A stretch of 64,000 bases of DNA from Dermatophagoides farinae (Eukaryota > Arthropoda > Arachnida > Sarcoptiformes > Pyroglyphidae). The stretch's first letter is position 1. Each line of letters begins with the position of its first letter. The notes under the pieces were generated by a model. It ran no database searches. It saw only the letters and a list, made by a program, of their open reading frames with translations, and was not told where the DNA came from. The position numbers and the translations under genes are program-made. Where the stretch lies: positions 3,868,001 to 3,932,000 of the forward strand of contig NC_134680.1 of the NCBI RefSeq assembly GCF_024713945.1, written 5' to 3'. Shown here one piece after another: positions 23,500 to 33,923 of this stretch.

Positions 23500-24558
23500 T
23501 TATTTCGATTGTTGTTTTTGTTTCTCCATTTTGGACAAATTTGATGTGACTGAAATACTGGATATTAGTTGACTAGAAATGAGGATATTGTTTCTAATAA
23601 ATGGAAAACAAAATATCAGACATAAAACATCATTATAGATGAATAGTACTTACTCGACGAGGAAATCTTCGACATCTTTTTCATCAAAATCGGCACCAAA
23701 TTCATCGCCAAGACTAACAAAATTACCAATTAGTTCACCGTTTTTGTAGATTAATAGAGCGGGCACTCCATATTTGGTCTGTTGGAGAATGAAAAGCAAA
23801 AGCGAAAAATGATTAATCAAGGATTGTATGTACGTCAGTGTGATTCACTAACAAATTCACGGCTCATGCCAACATTGATAGCATCGAGTGAACAGAATAG
23901 AACATCGGGATATTTACGGGCCAATTTATCAAGGCAATTGTTCATGATGTTACATTCGACAATCTTATGATTGTAGATATGAGTTACGATCAACACGGTT
24001 CGTAATTGAACATCATCAATGTGTTTAAGGAATGCCTCGCCACTAGGTAAATGTTTAAGCTCGCCGAATTGTTTGCTGGCCGTTGATCGTTGATAACGGT
24101 CGAGCATTTCTTTCATTCTTTTTGCAATGTATTCATTGATGAACGGATCATTCTCATCGTCGAGATCATTCAAATCACCTGCAGTGGTGGTTACATTAGT
24201 TGCTGGTGTCATTGCAGCCACATTCGTCTTTACTGTTGATGCCGATTTTTTCATTCTTTCCAATCGCGCACGTACACGATTTGCACGTCGTTCATTTTCG
24301 AATTTTTTATAACGTTGAAAATCTTCGATTACACCTTTTGGTCCAGTCTAATTATGGAATCGAAATGGACATGAAAAATTGAAATGGATGATTATAGTGA
24401 ATGATGATACTTACATTACAGCTGGTTCCTTCCCATTTGATTTTGCTTTGAACACTAATTTCTCGATAATCAGATCGATCATCATCATCATCATCACTGC
24501 TGCTACTGCAATAATAATGATTCTTTTCACCCAATAATTTATTGTCCAGATTCGACAT
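23500..24558 (-). CDS. PDCL: Phosducin-like protein (PhLP1)
   Basis: Exons 24558-24415, 24347-23853, 23778-23654 and 23572-23500; 278 residues. The N-terminal MSNLDNKLLGEK followed by an Asp/Ser-rich stretch, then TGPKGVIEDFQRYKKFE across the first splice, identify phosducin-like proteins. Residues about 130-260 form the thioredoxin-like domain (FLKHIDDVQLRTVLIVTHIY...KYGVPALLIYKNGELIGNFV). PhLP1 is a co-chaperone with CCT that assembles G-protein beta-gamma dimers. The last exon is the least certain: I used the acceptor TTTCTAG|TC, giving a Lys/Gln-rich tail; a later TTTCAG|TC acceptor is also open. The first ATG of the correct frame is at 24558; the frame continues upstream without an ATG. 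Confidence 0.87.
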
Positions 24559-27500
24559 TTTCGTATCAAAAAAAAAAATGAATCTTATTATTGTCAACAC
24601 CGAAATTGGAACGCTAGAATTAGTATCTTGAATTTATTTATCAGGCTAAAATATAAAACGTCTTTGGCCTGAATCCGGGAATTATACAAGGCTGATGACA
24701 ATCAAATACATGTAATAATAATAATAATATAATAATAGTGCACAGCGAATGAACCAAATAGGTGATCCAAAAAGGGAGTACACACAAATATAAACACTTT
24801 TACTTAGACGGGATCAATAATTTTATAACAGTCAGTGGACTATGATATCGAGCCAAAAAATGAAACTTGCGCATAACAGGATTCTATTTTCATCCTCCTC
24901 TTGATTCTTGACTCTCTCTCTCTCTCTCTCTCTCTTAGACGCCATCTATGTTTGACCAAAACAAATAATCTGAATACAAAAGATGATTCAATTATTTTGA
25001 TGATGTGAACTTTAATTTGGAAATCGATGAATGGATGATCATAAAAATATATGTTTTGCATGTCCTATTTGTTTACCAAACATCGTTGATTATTATCGAA
25101 GATGGCTGCCACTGTACAGATTCTAGGCGTCAGATGTATCCAAAAATATACTCATTTAAAGAATATATGGCTGTAGTACATGGTTGTCTTCCTGATCGAC
25201 AATTGAATGGATCATTACACGATCAGTACACAGGCCCAGGTATTCTCACACAAATACAAACAGCAGTAGATATGAATGCAACGAACCGAAGTTTGAAATA
25301 CGTAAGACAATAATGGTGGTAAATGATTATGGTTGAATGACATGAATTGAATGCTTCAATGATAACAATAGCCCAATTCGACTGCTTTTCTTTACAATTA
25401 GCAGTAGTAGTTGTGATCCCGGTTAGATTGTTATCCTGCATTCAATTGGTGGATCCATAATTATGATGGCCTCTAGCCATCCTTTCATCACATTGCTATC
25501 GATTGATTGATCGAATGAGCCAATTAATTCGTTCATTATTCGTATTACAATCCATGATAAACTTCCGGTTTGTATTGGCCAATTGGTCAATCATTGATCA
25601 ATCACTGTCATAATGTCTATAGTTTACTGTATCCGTTTCCTATTGGCAGCCATCAACAAACAATAAATCAATCAATGATCATCAAATATGACCTCCATTT
25701 TTTAAAGGGTAGTTCTATTCACTACACTACCTATATATTGAATGATTGAAACAAAACAGTAACAGAAAAAAATCCGATTCAAAGGTCATTTTATAGTCTA
25801 TACGAATATATCTTGTTGGCATACAAATAACCATCAAAACGGTTGTATATGATGATCACGTAACGGTTTGTTGTTGTTAGAATATGGCAAATGTCCAATG
25901 GCAATAGACAAGTCATACTATAGTTCATAGTTGATAAAATTGGCGGAGAGAGAATAATCTATATTCAGTCCGGTCATTTCATGAATCGACCCTGTCCATT
26001 GAGGCCAATCATATATCAGGTGTTTAAGTGGTCATCCCCACATATGATACCGTTATTGATACAACCACTACTACTACTACCACCAACAACAATGGCCATC
26101 GATATATCTGAAGAATAGGCAACAAAAAAGCCAAAGAGCAAAACAAATGTCTAAACGAAATGGCAGCCTACCACACATACAAAACGACATCGACATAGGT
26201 AACTAACTATACATTGTTGCTGACAAAAAAAAATAAATAAGGTGTACTGGCAGCAATTATCAGAGAGACATAGAGTGATAAAAACAACAAGTTTCCAGGT
26301 ATAGCAGAATGAATAAAAAAGGTAGCCGCTGCTACCTATGACGATCGGCCATCATCGTTCCTATGCATCCATGCATAGCACAGATTGTATTAGATTGTGT
26401 TGTTGTGGCCATCTTCGAGTAGAAAAATAAGCAAGATTTGGCCAGCCAGCAAGCCATCAACAATAATAATAATAATGAAAAAACATCATTGCGTTCGATT
26501 CGTCGTTCATGTCCATTCAATGATCAATGATGGATGGACATGAATGTTTCGATGATTATGATCATCATTATATTATTATTATTATTATGGGGATAACCAG
26601 TCTAACTTGAATGACTACTACCTGCTTGCATGTTTCCACTTGTTGTTGTTGTTCCATACACATATTCATGATGATGTGATTTGAAGAAAAAGTCCGAAAT
26701 TAGGTGAAATACAAGCTATACATGCAGCCAGCCAATCGTATGTTCATCAAGCATAATAATCACCACAGCAAAAAAAAAACAGGAACGGTTGTTTCGAACG
26801 CCGTTAAAAGTCGACCAACAACAACAACAGGTTGGCTTTCCAACAACAAGTTTTTGCATCACTCCTCCCAATCACATCGGGTTGTTGTCATTCCAGTCAT
26901 TCAGTTGTCCGTCGTCATCATCGAGCAGAGAAAGAGCTTGTGTATGTGTGTGTTTAAGCATTGGGGATATGAAAATCGGTTTTGAAAATCATCATAAACA
27001 ACGATTCACAAATCAAAAAACTGTTCTTATTTCCACCATCCTCCTCCTCATCAATTCGTAAAAGACGGAAGCAGAGTGTATGCGTGTTCGATTTACGAAA
27101 CAAGTCTTTGAATCAACTTAAAGAACAGTTATTAAGAACAACAACAACCACCACGATGATGACGACTACGACGACGATAACGAAAGAACTTGTTGGCCAA
27201 CACCACCACACTGCCGCTATCGAAGTCTCCGAATAACTTGTTATTGGCCACCAACAACACACACACACACATCACCCGAACTCCATTTGCTATTTTTTCA
27301 CAAACAGACTCGAACACAATTCATACACTCTTTTGCTCTCTCTCCAGGTATACAATCGCAATCATTCCATTTCATTTGTTGTTCATTTCAATCCGTTCAT
27401 CGTTTGACCTCATCCATCGACGTCTTCGTCATCATCATCATCATTATTGACGAGAGCAGCAGAAATTATTCAATCTCTTTTTCTTCTTCTTTTTTATTGT

Positions 27501-27671
27501 TATTATTTTGCTCTCAAACTTGTCAAGATTATTCTGGGATTATTCACCTATTATACATTACCATCATAAAGGTGTGTGTATTGTGTTATGTGTGTGTGTG
27601 AATATTATAAACATTAATGAGTGGTGGGTGTGTTTGATTGATTAAATGTTTGATTCTGATTCTGGTTTTAG
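24559..27671. other. Non-coding region upstream of the Gln-rich zinc-finger gene
   Basis: About 3.1 kb with no supported coding exon. It contains (CT)n at 24912-24935, an ATT tract near 26567-26586 and many short trinucleotide runs. The right end probably holds a 5' UTR exon ending at 27571 (AAG|GTGTGTG), followed by a 100-bp intron with acceptor GGTTTTAG at 27671. The reading frame at 25005-25313 was considered and not accepted. Confidence 0.45.
24912..24935. repeat. (CT)n dinucleotide microsatellite
   Basis: About 12 uninterrupted CT units in non-coding DNA. Confidence 0.9.
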
Positions 27672-27706
27672 TTGTTCATATTAATGTTCAATCGATTGAT
27701 TATCCG

Positions 27707-30700
27707 ATGCCATATTCGACTACAATCTACGAACCACCAGAATTGGATTCGACAATTACTAACACGGATTCATTGATTATAGATGATGATAATGATGGTG
27801 GTAATGGTTATTGTTTAAGTAATAAATCCTCACCACCTCCACCATTAGTACCGTATGATTTATTAGCAACGTGGCAATCACCATTCTTATCCACAACAAA
27901 CATTGGTGAGCATTTGATTAGTGTTGAACAGCAGCTAAAGCCGACCACGACATTATCATCAACGACAACGGCGATCCAAAAGCAAACATTATCTATTAAT
28001 TATCAGGAACAACATTCACCATCATCATCATCATCATCATCAGCATTGTCGATGAATGGTGTTGTACATCATGGTACAGCCGCAGTGGCTACGGCTGCAA
28101 CAAGCGGCAGCAATGTTGTTGGTACGGTTGTTGGTGATCTAATTACAAACGCTGATATGGGCCAATATCTACAGCTAGCCCAGAAAATTCAATTATCCAA
28201 TGTGGTGGCCACAACCACAACAAACACTAACAACGTCAACAACAACAATAGCAATAATAATAATAATAACAATTGTTCATCGTCCACATCATCACTATCA
28301 TCATCATCCTCTTCGTCGTCATCGACGACTACGACCACTGATGCAACAACAATAATAACGACAACCGGTAACAGCAATAATAATACTAATAATAATCTGG
28401 TCACTACGGCCACCAATTCACAACAATCATCTCCGAATAGTTTCGATGCTAGCCAGATTCAATTCATACTAAGTCCATCCGGTCAATTTCAAACGGCTCA
28501 AATTGTATCTAGTAATTCATCAGGAGTTGTCGATTGTAATAATAGTTCGATTGTTTATTCAACAAGTGCGATTACCGGTGATGGTGATGGCAAAACAATT
28601 GGCACATTGGCATCGGCTTCCTCAATCCCTCAAACGAATAATGCATCGACACCAACAGCAACATTGTTAAGCAATGTGGTTACTTCCGTTTCCACATCTG
28701 CAAACACTGCGACCAGTACAGCTGCCGATTCTTCATCTGCAGCATCGGTTTCAGGTTCGAATGTTGTAACCAACAACGTTCAACAACAACAACAACAACA
28801 AATGGTACAATCAGGCCTCGTGCAACAAGTGATCTCGAATTCTCATAATCCACAACAACAACAACAACTTCATCATCCACAACATTCACATCTGACCAAT
28901 GATAATGGCAATAATAATGTTCAATCATCTCATCAATCATCAAACAATGGCAATAATCAACAACAACAACAGCAGCAGCAGACAACCGAACAAATGCAGA
29001 TTCGGGATTACCTGAGTGAAATCAATGTATTACAATCGGCTGCAGTCAACAATAACAATTCCAATCAACAACAACAATCTCAACTACAGATCGCAACCAA
29101 TAACCATAACAATGGCCTTATCCAACAACAACAACAACAACAACAGGGAACAGCGACAACAACATTGCTTTCATTGGATCAAGCTGCACTTGGTCTACCA
29201 CCCAATACTACACTTTTGACGAATGCATCGTTCCTGGATGGACAACAGCAACATCAACATCTAATGAAGAATGGCTCGATTATTATTGATCCATCATTGA
29301 CTGATCCATCTAATCTTAATTATGTTTACAGTACATTACAGCTACAATTAGCCACAGCTGATCATCAAAACAAAACGGCTACCATTATGGATCAGGCAAC
29401 AAAATCATCACCAATATTTGCTATTGCAACATCGGCGACAAACGCCGCTGAACTTTTGCAACAACAACAACAACAACTTGGTGGCCACCAAACAACCAAC
29501 AGTATTATTCAACAACAACAAAATGGTGCCCAACAACAATTGACTAACCAAAGTAATTCCAACAACAACAGTGCAGCTTCACGTAGAGGTCGAGGTCGTC
29601 CAAAGAAATATTCCGATCCATTATCATTAGCCGTTGAACAATGTCTCGAAAATAGTAATAGTCCCACTCAACAACAACAACAACCGCAACAACAACAACA
29701 ACAACCGCAACAGACACAGCAGCCTCAACTTCAACAAATTCAACAACAGCCACAACATCATCAACAGCAGCAGCAGCAACAACAACAACAACAACCAACA
29801 GCGACAACAGTATTAGTTACGACGACCAATACTGGTAATGGCCAACAACAACAACAATTAACTCAATTTGGTGGACCATTAACGGTGACAAGCAGCACTA
29901 CAAATACGAATCAACAATTGTTACAAGCAACGACGTTAACTGCGGCTTCGACAACTACGCCACAAACGGCAGCAACAACGACAATGATGATGATGGCCGC
30001 AACACAATCAACCAATGTACATCATTGTCGTTGGCAAGGTTGTTCATTTGCATCATCCGATATTTTGGAATTTCGTAATCACAATCGTACACAGCATCGT
30101 GATGAATCGACAATCATACCGTCACGAAAAGGAAAATCATCCTCATCGAAAGAACCGTTAATATGTGAAGTACCGGGATGTGGTTATTCACCAAAATATC
30201 GTCGTTTATTGATCGATCACCAAAATGCTCATAAAGGATTACGGGCACATAAATGTTGTTTTTGCGAATACAATTCCTCATATTTCGGTGATATTCGTAA
30301 ACATATGATCAAAAAACATCCGGATCTAGCACAAGAAATAAAACTAAGTAAACTTAAACTCAAACAAAACGGTGGTTTAGATGGCAAAAAAGGATCGAAA
30401 AAAGTTCGTGTCGATGAGATGGGCAATAAGATTGAAACGAAATCAAGAAAATCATCACAACATGCCAGCAGCAATGATAATGATCCAAATGCTGCCGGTG
30501 GTGGCAAAGGCCGTAAACGCAATTATAATCGCAAGAATTCAAAAAAGAATAAAAAAGATGAATCAAACCCATTAAACACTGCTGCTGCTTCCGCCGCTGC
30601 TGCTACCACGTTGACATTGCCAAGTGGATTAACGTTGGCCTCGCCCAATATCGCTACTGGTAACAATGGTAATCAACCACAATATCAGTTCATTGGAACG

Positions 30701-32512
30701 CCCACCGGATATCATCCACTACAATTGAACAATGCTGCTCAGGCCGATTTGGCCACGCTACATTCAATGGGGCCTAACTATGGTACAACTGCTTCGGCAG
30801 CCACAACACCACATGGCCTTATGCCACAAACTGCAATAATCTATCTACAGACCAGTCCTACTTCCGGTAATCCATCCACCATACAGATTTCCTCTAACGA
30901 TATGAATGCCATCAATCAATTGATTGCTGCAGGAGGTGCAACCTATGCTACTGCAGCCGATCTAAATTCTCTGACCAATGGCCAATTGACAACCTTATCA
31001 GCCACCACTGGTCAACCTCAACATCATCATCATCAACAACAACAAACACAGTTTGTAACACCCACTTCCTCATCGGCAATACTTACGGCCACATCTATTT
31101 CCGGTACATCAACCACTGGACAACAACATCATCATTTAGTGCAATCATCCACACAACATCAACAAGCTCGAAATGATATGACCACAGCCGTTGCAACTAA
31201 TGGTTTCGCTACGATTGGTGCTGATGGAACACTCACATTTCTTACTGATCCAACGGCTGCTGCTGTTGCCGCTGCTGTACAACAACAACAACAACAACAA
31301 ACTGGTTCAAACACTTCCGGTGGTACAACAACAACATTACAGCAAGCTGCAATCACTGGAACAACATTGTTCAAATGTGATTATCCATTATGCTATTTTC
31401 AAACAGATCAATATGAAAGTCTATTGATACATAAACATCGTGATCATTCGACCACGACAACTAATTCAACTGTCCATTTACAACAACAACAACAACAACA
31501 ACAGCAGATACAGTTACAGCAGCAACAACAACAGCAACATCAACAACAACAGATTACGATAATTGATGCGGCCACATTGGCTACACTGACAGGGCAATCA
31601 AGCAATCAGAACGGTGGTGGTGGACAACATCAATTGATTCAACATCAACCATCAGGTGTGTATACATTGGCAAATGCACAGCCATTACCGACATCATCAT
31701 CATCATCATCATCAAATTCGGTGATTAGTTCACAAGCTCAACAGCAACAACAACAACAACATTTCATATTGGATGCCTATGGTGGTATGATCACAACAAC
31801 TGCAGCAATTAATCAATCAGCTTTACAGGTGGCCGCCGCCGCTGCTACCGCTTCTGCTACTGATCCAAACAGCGGTACTAATTGTTCGAATCTTGTAAAT
31901 GGCACAACTATACTGAACCTTAATCAAATTATCTCATCATCATCTTCATCGTCCGGTACGACCACCAATACAACAATGACTAATAATAGTAATGGATCAC
32001 CATCATCGTCGGATATGTTGGTAAAAGGACAGAAAAGTAGTCCCATATTGATCAATAATAATAATAGTACCGCTGGATCGGTAGTGATCAATTCGACTTC
32101 CAATGATAATAATAGCCATCTTCAACAACAACCACAACATCAGATCGTTAATGTTGGTGGTCAACCGCATATGATATTCACTGGTGACCCGAATGCATTG
32201 TCATCATTCTTCACTACTACACAACAACAAGCAAACACCAATAACAACACAGGAATTAATCAACAGGGTCAATCTTCGACAAGTACTGTACATCAAGTCG
32301 TGGCCACAATCAATCAGAATGGTATGGCTACATTGACTCAACAACAGCCACAACAAAACAACAACAACAACAATGTTAACAATAATAATGGTAATACACA
32401 GAATGGTGGTTCCAATTCTTCATCATCAACAGTGATTCCAATACCGAATTCATCAACATCATCCATTGTGACCACCACATCGGTAGCACAATTAGCAGCC
32501 ACATCTCAATAA
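27707..32512 (+). CDS. Giant Gln/Asn/Ser-rich C2H2 zinc-finger protein
   Basis: An uninterrupted frame of 1601 residues from the first in-frame ATG at 27707; the likely acceptor at 27671 places this ATG just inside an exon. The protein is dominated by Gln, Asn, Ser, Thr and Ala homopolymers. Ordered islands are an AT-hook-like RRGRGRPKKYSDPL near 625; two or three zinc fingers at about 770-865 (CRWQGC...HNRTQH; CEVPGCGYSPKY...HQNAH; CCFCEYNSSYFGDIRKHMIKKH); a basic segment (KGRKRNYNRKNSKKNKKDE); and one further finger near 1222 (CDYPLCYFQTDQYE...HKHRDH). The fingers use C-x4-C and C-x2-C spacing. This is probably a nuclear DNA-binding transcription regulator. I do not recognise an orthologue. 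An additional upstream coding exon cannot be excluded. Confidence 0.75.
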   Translation: MPYSTTIYEPPELDSTITNTDSLIIDDDNDGGNGYCLSNKSSPPPPLVPYDLLATWQSPFLSTTNIGEHLISVEQQLKPTTTLSSTTTAIQKQTLSINYQEQHSPSSSSSSSALSMNGVVHHGTAAVATAATSGSNVVGTVVGDLITNADMGQYLQLAQKIQLSNVVATTTTNTNNVNNNNSNNNNNNNCSSSTSSLSSSSSSSSSTTTTTDATTIITTTGNSNNNTNNNLVTTATNSQQSSPNSFDASQIQFILSPSGQFQTAQIVSSNSSGVVDCNNSSIVYSTSAITGDGDGKTIGTLASASSIPQTNNASTPTATLLSNVVTSVSTSANTATSTAADSSSAASVSGSNVVTNNVQQQQQQQMVQSGLVQQVISNSHNPQQQQQLHHPQHSHLTNDNGNNNVQSSHQSSNNGNNQQQQQQQQTTEQMQIRDYLSEINVLQSAAVNNNNSNQQQQSQLQIATNNHNNGLIQQQQQQQQGTATTTLLSLDQAALGLPPNTTLLTNASFLDGQQQHQHLMKNGSIIIDPSLTDPSNLNYVYSTLQLQLATADHQNKTATIMDQATKSSPIFAIATSATNAAELLQQQQQQLGGHQTTNSIIQQQQNGAQQQLTNQSNSNNNSAASRRGRGRPKKYSDPLSLAVEQCLENSNSPTQQQQQPQQQQQQPQQTQQPQLQQIQQQPQHHQQQQQQQQQQQPTATTVLVTTTNTGNGQQQQQLTQFGGPLTVTSSTTNTNQQLLQATTLTAASTTTPQTAATTTMMMMAATQSTNVHHCRWQGCSFASSDILEFRNHNRTQHRDESTIIPSRKGKSSSSKEPLICEVPGCGYSPKYRRLLIDHQNAHKGLRAHKCCFCEYNSSYFGDIRKHMIKKHPDLAQEIKLSKLKLKQNGGLDGKKGSKKVRVDEMGNKIETKSRKSSQHASSNDNDPNAAGGGKGRKRNYNRKNSKKNKKDESNPLNTAAASAAAATTLTLPSGLTLASPNIATGNNGNQPQYQFIGTPTGYHPLQLNNAAQADLATLHSMGPNYGTTASAATTPHGLMPQTAIIYLQTSPTSGNPSTIQISSNDMNAINQLIAAGGATYATAADLNSLTNGQLTTLSATTGQPQHHHHQQQQTQFVTPTSSSAILTATSISGTSTTGQQHHHLVQSSTQHQQARNDMTTAVATNGFATIGADGTLTFLTDPTAAAVAAAVQQQQQQQTGSNTSGGTTTTLQQAAITGTTLFKCDYPLCYFQTDQYESLLIHKHRDHSTTTTNSTVHLQQQQQQQQQIQLQQQQQQQHQQQQITIIDAATLATLTGQSSNQNGGGGQHQLIQHQPSGVYTLANAQPLPTSSSSSSSNSVISSQAQQQQQQQHFILDAYGGMITTTAAINQSALQVAAAAATASATDPNSGTNCSNLVNGTTILNLNQIISSSSSSSGTTTNTTMTNNSNGSPSSSDMLVKGQKSSPILINNNNSTAGSVVINSTSNDNNSHLQQQPQHQIVNVGGQPHMIFTGDPNALSSFFTTTQQQANTNNNTGINQQGQSSTSTVHQVVATINQNGMATLTQQQPQQNNNNNNVNNNNGNTQNGGSNSSSSTVIPIPNSSTSSIVTTTSVAQLAATSQ
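28780..31560. repeat. Coding CAA/CAG tracts (poly-Gln)
   Basis: Repeated CAA-rich tracts with some CAG lie within the zinc-finger gene, for example near 28782-28800, 28959-28981, 29666-29790, 31280-31300 and 31483-31550. CAA predominates over CAG, which limits pure-repeat slippage. These encode poly-Gln runs of about 5-15 residues. Confidence 0.85.
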
Positions 32513-33272
32513 ATGAATAATAATTGAATCGATAAACACACCCACACACATACACACCCACTCCCATCGATATAAACTTTTATTTTATTTTATTTTATTT
32601 TATTTTTTTTTTGATCACCAAAAACATTCGATCATACTCGTACTCTATAATCACATATTAGCATTAAGCATCAAATCCCAAACTATGTAGCTAATAATAT
32701 TTATATTGATGAAAACATTATTATTCAACCACCACCCACCCACCTTATGCGCATCCACTGCAATCCATTCCATTGCATTCATTTGATAGTCGTGCATGTT
32801 TTTATTATGCATGCATATACTGTACAAACAGAAAAAAAATTCACCTGATTCATATCGACCAAATATTACCGATTTATTGATTTTTTTTTTACTTTATCGA
32901 CAAATGTTTTTTTTGTGTGTATGTGTGTATTCTTTTTCTCAGTACAATTAATTTATTAATTATCATTTTTTTTAAAGAAATTTATTATTTTTTAATTAAT
33001 TGATATAATCATCATTTATATTTACTCAAATACACACACACACACACACGGATACAGACAGACATGCAATCCAAATATAAATGATTCATTTGTCGTTCTT
33101 TGTTTCATCATCATCATGATCATCATCATTGAAAAAAAAATGTGGCAATCACTCATTCAAATTCATTTTTTTTGTCATTCATTTATTCCCAACTTTCTTT
33201 CAGCCGAATATATATTATTATTATTATTATTGTGGAATAAAGTTTGGTCTCCAATACAAAAACAACAATAAA
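32513..33272. other. Convergent 3' flank of the zinc-finger gene and MTHFS
   Basis: Low-complexity AT-rich DNA with TTTTA repeats (about 32581-32602), CA runs near 33031-33050, ATC runs near 33107-33130 and an ATT run near 33218-33232. Probably a long 3' UTR of the zinc-finger gene. No coding evidence. Confidence 0.5.
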
Positions 33273-33923
33273 TCAATGAGAAACATTGTCCAATGGATAT
33301 AATATTCGATCAATGGGTATATCGAATTCATTGACTGGAATTTGATCGACAATTTGTTCAACAAATGATAGACCGATTGTAATTGGATATCGATGATTTT
33401 GATCGGATGAAATTCGTTGTCGACATTGATTTAACCATCGATCATAGTATCCTTTACCATGTCCTAAACGTAGACCATTACATGTGAATGCTACACCAGG
33501 AACTACAATTAAATCTAATCCACCTGAATTCATGGCATCTGATCGTGTAGAATCATCTAAAGATGGCTGTTTGATTCGATATTTTGGTTCGATAGGCATT
33601 TGTTCATAATCATGCCAACTATAAATCTGTAACATCTGCATATTAGGATTATCCGATGAATATCTGGGCACAAAACATTGTTTACCACGTTCAAAACATT
33701 CACTTAATATGGCCAGGGTATCGATTTCTTTACCATCCATACTCAGATAGAGACCAATACGTTTAGCTTGTTTGAATTCGGACATTTGAAATAACATCTT
33801 ATGTATTATTTTTGATTGTCGATCAATTTCCTGAGCGGATAATCGTCCTAATCTTGAGGCCATTTCTTTACGTAATAATCGTTTTGATTGTTGAATGGCC
33901 ATTGTTGCATTTGAATTGTCCAT
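33273..33923 (-). CDS. MTHFS: 5-formyltetrahydrofolate cyclo-ligase
   Basis: Single exon, 216 residues, close to the animal enzyme (about 203). It converts 5-formyl-THF to 5,10-methenyl-THF using ATP. Seen in the sequence: an N-terminal SKRLLRKEMASRLGRLSAQEI helix, RIGLYLSMDGKEIDT, the VPRY motif, and the nucleotide/substrate loop LRLGHGKGYYDRWL, followed by the usual IGLSFVEQIVDQIPV and PIDRILYP end. The first ATG is at 33923; the frame runs upstream as hydrophobic sequence but without an ATG, so a mitochondrial leader is unlikely unless an upstream exon exists. The product feeds the same one-carbon pool as MTHFR, which lies about 18 kb to the right. Confidence 0.95.
   Translation of the reverse strand: MDNSNATMAIQQSKRLLRKEMASRLGRLSAQEIDRQSKIIHKMLFQMSEFKQAKRIGLYLSMDGKEIDTLAILSECFERGKQCFVPRYSSDNPNMQMLQIYSWHDYEQMPIEPKYRIKQPSLDDSTRSDAMNSGGLDLIVVPGVAFTCNGLRLGHGKGYYDRWLNQCRQRISSDQNHRYPITIGLSFVEQIVDQIPVNEFDIPIDRILYPLDNVSH

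Noticed and set aside
24559-24600. N-terminal extension of PDCL upstream of the ATG at 24558
   Set aside because: The extension has no ATG, and phosducin-like proteins begin close to the conserved LDNKLLGEK segment.
25005-25313. Plus-strand frame containing DGCHCTDSRRQMYPKIYSF
   Set aside because: It has ordinary-looking amino-acid composition but no similarity I can place, no second exon and no good flanking splice sites. Kept as non-coding.
28189-28416. Minus-strand poly-Val/Leu frame inside the Gln-rich gene
   Set aside because: It is the reverse shadow of CAA/AAC/ATC codon repeats in the real gene.
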